Below, in pieces: positions 56,023-64,000 of a stretch of DNA of 64,000 nt. Each line of letters opens with the position of its first letter. Position 1 is the first letter of the stretch. Source of the DNA: Harmothoe impar. Lineage: Eukaryota; Annelida; Polychaeta; Phyllodocida; Polynoidae. The stretch is taken from NCBI GenBank assembly GCA_947462335.1, contig OX381717.1, positions 19,211,166 through 19,275,165 of the forward strand, in the 5' to 3' direction. The notes under the pieces were generated by a model. That model worked only from the letters and a program-made list of their open reading frames with translations. It was not told where the DNA came from and ran no database searches. Position numbers and translations under genes: made by a program.

Positions 56023-59000
56023 TTAATCCTCACTAACTGTAACCTTTATTGGCTGATGTTGATGGTTTATCAGTTCCTCTCTGGCCTCAGCGCCCCAGTC
56101 AGCTGTTGGGCGGATCAGGTTACCCAACTCCTGGAACAGACTACAGGTCATTGAAAGAACTCTTCTAAAGGCCGTGGCTATTCTTAAAAAAACTGTGGAT
56201 TTCTGAGGGACTGAAATAATTTTGTTGGCTCCATAAGCGGTGTTACTATTTGTTTGGCCCTCCCCGCCTCTTATTTGAAAATAACAACTCTCTAATGGTA
56301 ACTGCACGGGAAATGAAAGAAATGTAGATTTCTCAATTTGAAATAAACTGAAATCTCTTTAATGCCATATATCTACAGTTTAGCATGCGTAATAGTTACA
56401 TAATTTCATTTACAGTTCATCGGCTTATTATAGCATATTTCAACTGATTTTAAGATAAAAGTGTGCACTCCATTATTTGCACCTTAACTGTAATACATGT
56501 TGCATTCCTCTCTGCAGATAATACCTCTAGGTTTTTATTCATTGTCCTGATGCAGGAACACAACTCTGCATTCGGGCATCATGCCAACCAACCAGGTTGA
56601 ATTAATATTTGTTGGCTTGGCATTAAGCATTAACATAGGACTGCTAAGTCACCAACAGATTCATGCATCTTGCTGACAAAAAGGCATAAGGAATTGAAGC
56701 TCCATGTTTCCTTAACCCTTTGAGAGTGACTCACAAAATCTGCGGCTGGCAGGATGATACGTTGTGCAATATCTTGCCCAGATCCCATAGTCATGCCTGC
56801 TATAGTCAATGCTCAACTACCCATAATATCAACTAAATTTGATCCTGACATCGCCATAATATCAAATAAAGTTGATGGTGGCCTTGCCATGGAACCACTA
56901 TAATTGTTGCTCTCTAATAAAAAGATGAACACCACCCACCTGTCTCTCCTTAACCGTACAGAATCTGTAAATGATGATGCTGGGCATAGGGAGAAGTTGC
57001 ACAATGGTCACCATCCAACCCACAACATTCGCCCACATCGGGAATAGGTAAGCACCATAACTTGGAGTACACCAGGTAAGGGATATTGAAACTAGAACAC
57101 ACTGGGTGAAAAGAACATTAATATGTTAAATATTAAGCTGTAGTAAAAAAAATATTTATATGATTTAATTTATCATCCTGTACGTCACCTATATCTCAGT
57201 GTGTATAGACTGTGGACTCTAACTTACTAAAAGGGTAATAGGACAGAGCCCTCTCCAGAAGACAGCTAAGAATTGAAGATAATTTGGGCACCAATTTGTC
57301 ATTGAAGCCAGGTCACTCAACACACGGCCAGATCCTGTAGAAATAAAAACCAAAGTACCATACTGTCACGATTAAGCGCCTGGTCTTGAAAGGGCGCTGG
57401 TCTTGAATAGGCGCCTAGGGTATAGGGGCACCCAAACGTTTATTAAGCACTAAAATCGTGAGCTTGAATAAGCGCCTGTCTTGTATAAGCCCCTCTATAA
57501 GAGCCCCACCAAATTGAAGAGCGCCCCCGCGCTTAATCGCGATGATACGGTATGTCACCAGGAGACCTTTCCGTTAATTCAACTGATTAATCCAGCCAGT
57601 AAGCCAATATATTACACAAGATTGCATGGAGTTTCAAGGAACTCAGTTGTGAAGAGGTTGATAAACAGTACTAATAGTGTGTACTCATTTATTCTACTAG
57701 TTCATGTACATGGTTACATAGAGATTTAATTACTGGTATTTCAATTTAGAATGATGTTGTCATTGAGAGTGATATACTGTTGGGTACCAACCATATATCC
57801 ATGACACGACCACCACTTCCAGCAGCCCAATCACAAGGAGACATACAGGGGGTCCATAGTTGTCCATCAGTGTCAGTACATATATACCACCCTGTTGAAG
57901 AAATTGAAAATTCCTAATTCTATCTAGAATCTACAATTGCATGAATTTCATACATCTTGCAGGAGAAGGTTTCTAATGAGACCTAAGTTGCCAGGTTATT
58001 CTGGGACTGGTGGCATCCCCTATGATGGCCTCAGGAACATGTCTTTTCCACCCAGTTAATGTCGGTAATTAATACCTGTTTAAGCATGGCTAGAATTGCC
58101 TATATTTACATTAGTGGTGTAGATGAGTCCAATGAGGAAGGAGACAGCAGCCAGACAGATGAGGGTGATGAGGCGGTTCCTCTTGGTGCTCAGCAGCTCT
58201 ATCTCCTCTGTTAGGGAATCCAGGATAGTGGCCACTTGAGTAATCTGTCGCAGATGTTGGAATAACAAATCCACAGTAACCTTAAATTTTTAAAGTGTAT
58301 AAATTTCTATACCGGTACTGAAACCCAACTTCTAAGTGATAGCATACTTCCTTAATGAAGTTTAACCACACCCTTTGACATATTGAAAAACATATTTGAT
58401 GTCTTCGGTCTTGCTGATGCCATTATACTACAAACATACTGTTCGATAGTTACTGTGATATTTATTGGTAGGTCTCTAAAACCAGGCATTGGCTGAAGGC
58501 CTTTCAGGATTGTTCATTTGGCACGTTATAACTTAACTTACTTTCCACTATATATTGAACTGCATCTAGTGAAATGTGTACACTGGAAGCTAATTTATTA
58601 TACTAAACAATACATACGTTATCAATGTCAGCTGACCACTTGTGGATGGATTGCAATTGTACTTCATAAAATACTCGCCAAATAAACACGTCCAAATCTT
58701 TTTTTTAAAAATTAAAAAAAATACAATTTTGTACTGTAATACATTTTTTCCGCACTCTTGATTTGTAAAGAACAACTTAGGATTCTCTGTAAAAGACCTT
58801 GGCTATAACTGTAGCTGCTAGCTAGGGGTATTCAAGGAATACCACTCAGGGGATTGATATATGGAGCATCTGGACCAATCAGAAGCTAGCATTGAGGATT
58901 GCTGATTCCCAGCTTGTTTCTGTCTTTCACCGAAGGCTGACCACTATTATCCAGGTTACTCTCCTAGGATTGGGTAGTACTAACATGTGCACAGAGGAGT

Positions 59001-59351
59001 TAAATCTGTACATGTATATATGGGCAAGCATGTTCAGGTAGTACTTATGTTGCGAGATTAATAGGTGTCATCACAGGTCACATGTTGGCTCTCAGAGTTT
59101 TAATTAGGTAAAGACTTTTGGTATCAACAAAGGATTTGGTCTGAGCCCTGGCCGTTCTAACGCCCTGAACAGTCAGGTACTCAATATGCTGCTCATCATG
59201 TGAGAGGACCCAATAGTAATGTAAACAATGATACTTACAGCAGTTCCTAGACCTAGGTTAGTCAGCATGAGGAAGAACAGCACAGACCACAGCTGGGGCA
59301 CTGGTAGATATGTGACCGCATACGGGTACACAATAAATGCTAAACAAGGAC
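56023..59351 (-). CDS. SLC6-family transporter gene C, exons 9-14 only
   Basis: Exons 59239-59351, 58110-58244, 57792-57891, 57228-57334, 56940-57101, 56023-56130, each exactly the length of the matching gene B exon and with GT-AG borders, giving TM8-TM12 and the C-tail. The open frame is intact. Sequence differs from B at many residues (TM8 ends GLGTA, exon 12 reads [10 protein letters not shown], the tail ends KVTVSED), so C is an older paralog than A1/A2. No exon 1-8 is seen in the 4.6 kb upstream inside the window, although the corresponding intron in B is under 1.4 kb. The 5' part is therefore beyond 64 kb or lost. Confidence 0.85.
57361..57555. mobile_element. TIR repeat fragment in gene C intron 11
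   Basis: Ends resemble inverted copies (CACGATTAAGCGCC and GCGCTTAATCGCGA) with repeated GCGCCT-GTCTTGAATA words between. Related sequence is present at about 9,270-9,400 and 35,755-35,880, so it is a dispersed family. Confidence 0.55.
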
Positions 59352-59850
59352 CTAAATAGAGCAAGTATACAAGTATATATATTGGTATGTATTTCAAGGT
59401 GAATACAGCACTCCCATTGACTTAACAAAGGAAGAACGTATTTAACATCCCCTGTGAAATAACCCTCACCCGTATTTCATGGCTAGTCAAATCATTATAA
59501 TTGTTGATTTAACCACTATAAATTAGCTCTTTCAGAGCAATTAAGTAGAATTAAGAAGACTATTCTCAATAATGACATGAAATAAACACAAAGGAACGCT
59601 CATAGAGCTTCCCCTCTTGAAATAACCCTCAGTGAGGAACTCTACTCGTGCACCTTTGTCTATATGTTTTCACTGAATACAGGTATGATACAGGCATGGC
59701 ATCTTACTACTACTATGTGGATCACAGGCATCACACACGCCTGTAAGCCAAATATGATAGATCCAGTCTTAATAATGGAGAAAGATTAGTAGTATTGTAT
59801 GTATCGGAACGGGACTATAGTTAAGTACTGTTTATTACTCAATCGACCTG
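59352..59850. other. Upstream of gene C exon 9
   Basis: Intronic or truncated flank. No exon 8 homology (the [15 protein letters not shown] coding sequence of gene B) is found. Confidence 0.45.
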
Positions 59851-60147
59851 CAGCCAATCAGAGGCCTCCCTTTTGGCGGGAAATTCAAAAGCAGCCAATG
59901 AGAGGCCTCCCTTTTGGCGGGAAATTCAAATAGGTCACGTGACCGGAAGTGACCTACTTCCGGTCACGTGACCTTTGGGCGGGAAATTCAAAAAGTCACG
60001 TGACCGGAAGTGACCTACTTAAGAGGGTCACGTGACCACCATGTTGGCGGGAAATTCAAATAGGTCACGTGACTGGAAGTGACCTACTTAAGGGGGTCAC
60101 GTGACTACTAGGTTGGCGCGAATTTCAAAATAAGTCACTTGAGATTT
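59851..60147. promoter_or_regulatory. Tandem array of NF-Y, E2F, E-box and ETS-like motifs
   Basis: Two CCAAT boxes in GCAGCCAAT, four copies of GGCGGGAAATTCAAA (E2F-like TTGGCGGGAA) plus a degenerate fifth (GGCGCGAATTTCAAA), six palindromic TCACGTGA E-boxes, and GGAAGTGACCTACTT ETS-like units. One segment is a perfect 18-bp inverted repeat, GGTCACGTGACCGGAAGT at 59,933-59,950 and its complement at 59,956-59,973. The motifs recur as units of roughly 30-70 bp. Whether this is a real enhancer or promoter or a minisatellite that happens to contain these words cannot be told from sequence. Confidence 0.55.
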
Positions 60148-60178
60148 TTATGGATAAATAAATTTTAAAAAAGAAAAA

Positions 60179-60199
60179 AAGCAAGCTGAAAGCTTGCTA
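60179..60199. repeat. AGCAAGCT hairpin flanked by A and T runs
   Basis: AGCAAGCT and AGCTTGCT pair with a short loop, in an A-rich setting. Confidence 0.6.
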
Positions 60200-60231
60200 A
60201 AAAATAATTTAAAAATGTGGCTCTTTTTTTT

Positions 60232-60311
60232 AGGGGGGGAGGGGCACTCTGGGGGGCACTCTTTAAGATGCATGGGGGGGAGGGGGGGAGGGGGGGAGGG
60301 GGGGAGGGGAA
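60232..60311 (+). repeat. G-quadruplex-type poly-G tract
   Basis: Successive runs of seven or more G separated by single A residues (GGGGGGGAGGGGGGGAGG ...), well over the four runs needed for a G-quadruplex on the plus strand. Confidence 0.85.
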
Positions 60312-60327
60312 GGGTTTTTTAAGAGTG

Positions 60328-60374
60328 AGACTCGCTTCTCTGCCCTCTCTTTTAGAGGGCAGAGAGGCGAGTCT
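60328..60374. repeat. Strong stem-loop next to the G tract
   Basis: GACTCGC-CTCTGCCCTCT pairs with AGAGGGCAGAG-GGCGAGTC, leaving a small loop. Confidence 0.8.
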
Positions 60375-61253
60375 ACTGGTTCGTCTACTTACAATGAAAT
60401 GTATCATGATTGCGTTTATGATGATGTGCATCATGATGTGACTATCTTACAACTTTATAAGAAATAAGCAAGGTCTCTCTCCTATACATGGGCGTACTTA
60501 CACTGACTATTTGTAAACTAATGAATGGGACTTCCTCGTTAAAATCAGTATCTACAACTCTTTCAATCTTAAGGCTTTTTTTGAGTTTATTCTTTTGTTC
60601 AATTTTGGGCCCACCTCAAAAGAGGAATAGGCCCTCGCTTGCTCATCAGAGCCGGGGTGTAGAAGGCCCCTGCCCTGTCGGGTACGTTCTGAGATAGATC
60701 GCCCTCTGGTACGTTTTTGGTTAGTTTGGAGCTCTCAGTCGACTGTCTTATCCACCTTAAAAAAACCAGATTTTCGGTGTCTCATGATAAAACTGGTGCC
60801 TTATACTAAGTGCTGGATTACTTTCTCATTTTTTTATTGTTCTATCCGATGCTTATTTAATTTTTGCACTCATAAAAACGGCTAGCTTGTACAAACACGC
60901 GGTCTATTTAAGCGTTAAGTGTAGAAAATGAACAGAACAGTGCACAGAAAATAGAGCTACCGACTACATTTCGCCCAGTCACTCAGCGGAGAACAAAAGA
61001 ACTACTGACGTAGTGTACCCGCTATTCCGACAGTTGGCGCCACCGTTATACTTTTCCCGCGTGCGACATGAAGCCCTGGGGTGGGTACTGGCTGTTTGGT
61101 TGTAGGTACCGAAACATAAAAAACTACAGCCAGCCCATGTCATGGTGAGACAGCTCTCTTATTCCCCCTTGAGTAGCGTCCGTAGGGCCTATGACAAAAC
61201 CTAGTCCCGTACACTGAGCAGCTTCAGGTCTGAAGGCTCATACAGAAAAATGT

Positions 61254-61283
61254 GTGGGTGTGTGGGTGTGTGGGTGTGTGGGT
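61254..61283 (+). repeat. (GTGTGTGG)n microsatellite
   Basis: GTGTGGGT repeated four times. A related TG/CTG tract is at 62,278-62,330. Confidence 0.85.
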
Positions 61284-61450
61284 TGCTTTACGCCTTAGTT
61301 AACAGCTATGGTCATTTCAAGGGCGGTGATGGTGATCGAATCTATGGCCCTTTTACCGAGACAAGGGTTTCTTTTACATCCCACACTACATAGCAGAGAG
61401 ACGTCTAGCAGATTCAGAGTGGATAGAATTTATCCACTGACCACGGGAGC
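61284..61450 (+). repeat. Interspersed repeat starting GCTTTACGCC
   Basis: It begins TTGCTTTACGCCTTAGTTAA, followed by CAGCTATGGTCATTTC and GGGCGGTGATGGTGATCGAA. A second copy of the start (CTGCTTTACGCCCTAATTAA) is cut by the window end at 64,000. Sequences of this kind are abundant in mollusc genomes (recollection, not checked). Confidence 0.45.
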
Positions 61451-61917
61451 CCCAGACAGCCGGTGACCAGTGGTGGTGGTGGAAGGGGTCAGGGGCAGTT
61501 TGTAGTAATCTGATACATCCTGGTCAGATACCACCACTAACCTTACCCCTTCTAACTGTGCCTGCAAACCCAAAATATTTGAATACCTGATTGAATTGAT
61601 GTTATTCTTTAATAAGCATGACATGCATATCATGTGCTTCACATAGGTACTTTATTTATGATTCAACTCCTACCAGAAGCCAGTATATAAGAAAATGTTT
61701 GATACAACGTTATCATGTTATACATTTTTGTATTACCGCTTCTAGAAGGAGTTGAGGCTTAATTAATTTACCTCTGTGGAACACAGAACATGAATAATAT
61801 ATCTATTTTAGAATTTCATCAAATTAATGAAGCCTTTTATCATCTTTGATTGTGAGGCATACGCTTTTCTTACACACAACAGCTGTCATCTATCAAGGGG
61901 CTCTGGATGGGGGGTCC

Positions 61918-62110
61918 CCATGTCGAATGTCGATCTTAGAAAATGGCCATGTCACATGTCAATGTCACTTAATAATGCTCATATCCCATGTCGATTTTAA
62001 GAATTGCTCATGTCGCCTGTCACTATGATTTTTGGGCCTCATGTCACTTGTCATTAGGCCTCATGTCGTTTGTCGATTATAAGAAATGGCCATGTCGCCA
62101 TGTCGAATTT
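61918..62110 (+). repeat. CATGTCG-based degenerate minisatellite
   Basis: At least eight CATGTCR words, most followed within about 10 bp by a second TGTCR (for example CATGTCGAATGTCGAT, CATGTCGCCTGTCACT, CATGTCGTTTGTCGAT), with TTAGAAAATGGC or TATAAGAAATGGC spacers. Confidence 0.7.
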
Positions 62111-62340
62111 GGTGGTCCACACCCATTATCAAGTGTCAGGGCATGTTGGCTGCTTGACCACATAGTCTGTCATCACCCTTGTTTCTGTGCCTTATCTAAA
62201 CAGCCAATTAGTGGCCGCTAGCCGAGAGTACCTCCCTGGTCACCTCTCCTAAATCTGCTAGACACCTCACTGATAGGGGGGTGTGGGTCTGTGGGTCTGT
62301 GTGTGTCTGTTCGGTCTGTGTGTGCACGCGTCTTGCACTC

Positions 62341-62427
62341 TAGTCTTGCGGACCACTGTTAAGACTGTGGTTGGAGAGCGCGACATAGCCGCCCACTACA
62401 CTCTCCAAACAGGGGTCCGCAAGACTA
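62341..62427. repeat. Inverted repeat TAGTCTTGCGGACC
   Basis: TAGTCTTGCGGACC at 62,341 pairs with GGTCCGCAAGACTA at 62,414-62,427, with inner TTGGAGAG / CTCTCCAA pairing. Confidence 0.75.
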
Positions 62428-62504
62428 GGCCAGATCGCGCTCTTGCTTAAAGGTGCACCTCAACTCAGTGCGCCTTTAACAGCCGTCCCAAATAGGTGAA
62501 GTTC

Positions 62505-62665
62505 CTGACGCGGCACAGCGCCTCCCACCAGTAGCCAATCAGCGCGCCGAACGCCGGACACACCCCCACCGTGTGAGCCTCTAAGTAGGTCACACGAATC
62601 ATACTAAGATGCCGAGGTCTTCAGTCGGTTCGTCGCGACGGCCGCGAGCGATTGCGCGGTCGTCT
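62505..62665. promoter_or_regulatory. CpG-rich stretch with CCAAT box
   Basis: Locally GC- and CpG-rich (GCGCGCCGAACGCCGG, CGTCGCGACGGCCGCGAGCG) with GCCAATCAGCGCG at about 62,532. Could be a promoter for something outside the window or part of a repeat; no adjacent gene is seen. Confidence 0.3.
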
Positions 62666-64000
62666 AGATTCACTGCCTTGATTGGCAGAGGGGGGGGGCT
62701 GATTACCCCCCGTCGGATGAATTGCGGCGAAACCATAATCAATTTTTCGCTGTTTTAGATAAAAGAGATCCAGAGCTATCCGCTCGTCCAAGAATTATTT
62801 TTCTATCAGCCCGGGATCACCCTCAAATTAAGGCCTAAAGTCCAAAAACCCAAAATTTTTTCCCTATGGGATTTCAAGGTCTAAGCGTTTTTTGTAGCCC
62901 CAAGGAGCAGCTCACGGGTTCGAACCCTGTAAACGCCTTGACGCGCTTTCGTCGCCTTAGGCGACGTGGCTAGACGTCTTGACTAAAACTTAGTGAGGGT
63001 TCGAACCCAGAACGTCCGTATTAGACGCCTAATTTCTACTAGCCCCGAAAACGAGAGTATCACATCTATATAGGTCAACCATGTTAGCCTTGGTTTAAGT
63101 GCGTGCAGAACCGTGTATTGTGCATTTATGCAGCATACAGATATGGAGACAGGCTGCTACAGTGTCAAATTGATCGACATTGTATGTAACTGGACATGAA
63201 GAAGGATAATTTTTACTTAGTTTTCTAAAAAAGAGGGTAGTTCTCGGTACTCCTCCAGCAGCAGTGGTAAAGGGGTCGGACAGGTACTTAACCCTATTTA
63301 TAGGGGCGCTAAGGTAGGGAGTTTGATAAATTTTTGAAAAATGAGTTAAAAAATACATATTGGTTCCATTAGTATAGATCCCTATGAGAGCTTTTCAGAT
63401 CTGTAAAAAATCAGGAGTTTCTATCCTGCCTAGATCCAGAAATATCATGGTGAATGCAACTGAACATATTTCCCATTTCTGTGATCTAGGCAGGAGAGGG
63501 GCACTTTCACAGCAGTTAGGGGTTCTGTAGCTCTAGCCCTCCTAGGCACCCTTCTAACTCAGACAGAACAGGTTAACTTAAAATGGCTAGGGACATCATT
63601 GAGCAGAGGCACATACATCTGGATTTCACATACGTCTTCAAGAACACAATTACCAACATCTCCATGGTAACAAGTTTTAACAACTCATATTTATTTATTA
63701 CATTTTGACATGAAGAATGTCACCATAATATTGTAGGCTACAGAAAACAGAGACTCTTATCTTTCTCCACTAATGGTTCCATTCATGTTGACTGCCATGA
63801 TATTGTGATTAAAATGAGGGGTTTGTGTTTTTTATAGCTCAAGAAATGAGGTCAAGGGGGGCTATTTTTATGCAATGCATCAGTGGGGGTGCTATTAGGA
63901 AGGGTTCATATTGGATCACAGAAACGGGCAGACTACAGCGTTATTCACATCTTTTGACAGGGACTTGGTTGGTTGTTGGGCTGCTTTACGCCCTAATTAA
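62666..64000. other. Right-end noncoding region
   Basis: No gene recognised. It contains two isolated T-arm-like words (GGGTTCGAACCC at about 62,918 and 63,000) without a full tRNA cloverleaf, and the start of an interspersed repeat at the extreme end. Confidence 0.4.

Noticed and set aside
61030..61050. LTR retroelement primer-binding site (TTGGCGCCACCG)
   Set aside because: Only the first 8-9 bases look like a tRNA 3' end complement, with no LTR or gag next to it.
62880..63030. Possible tRNA genes (two GGGTTCGAACCC T-arm words)
   Set aside because: No A box, D-arm or anticodon stem at the right distance upstream. At best they are tRNA-like fragments in a repeat.

Overview
This is invertebrate animal genomic DNA, not prokaryotic. 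Short exons with GT-AG introns, dense inverted-repeat transposons, tRNA-headed SINEs, Ty3/Gypsy retroelement pieces and a 200-N scaffold gap all say so. The species cannot be fixed from the sequence. Frequent ACATGTAC-type words and an interspersed repeat containing GCTTTACGCC and CAGCTATGGTCATTTC suggest a marine lophotrochozoan (mollusc, annelid or brachiopod), but a lancelet or hemichordate is not excluded.

The backbone is a minus-strand tandem array of SLC6-family (Na+/Cl- coupled) transporter genes, listed from the right in transcription order. Gene C (59.35-56.02 kb) has only exons 9-14 in the window. Gene B (53.72-44.98 kb) has all 14 exons, which splice in phase to 603 codons, but a TGA replaces a conserved Trp codon in exon 2. 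Gene A2 has exons 1-6 at 40.97-27.57 kb and a matching exon 14 at 15.84-15.73 kb. Gene A1 has exons 1-6 at 12.75-1.01 kb and runs off the left edge. The blocks at about 0.95-16.27 kb and 27.5-45.5 kb are collinear near-copies, each running from exon 14 of one gene through the intergenic region to exon 6 of the next. This is either a tandem duplication or two haplotypes joined across the gap.

The join between the two blocks (16.27-27.5 kb) holds the N gap and two truncated LTR-retrotransposon pieces head to head at about 24.67 kb. The minus-strand piece has RT from the YLDD box onward, RNase H, integrase with two C-terminal AT-hooks, then a 3.5-kb zinc-finger/coiled-coil coding block in the position where env would lie, then a 519-bp LTR. 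The plus-strand piece has gag with an in-frame UAG in a tobamovirus-type leaky context, a protease with a TGA, and the first part of RT.

Comparing A1 with A2 base by base gives filled and empty sites for many transposon insertions, several with exact target-site duplications. The right end (59.4-64 kb) has no recognisable transporter exon. It holds a striking 0.3-kb array of NF-Y, E2F, E-box and ETS-like motifs, a G-quadruplex-type tract and several perfect hairpins.
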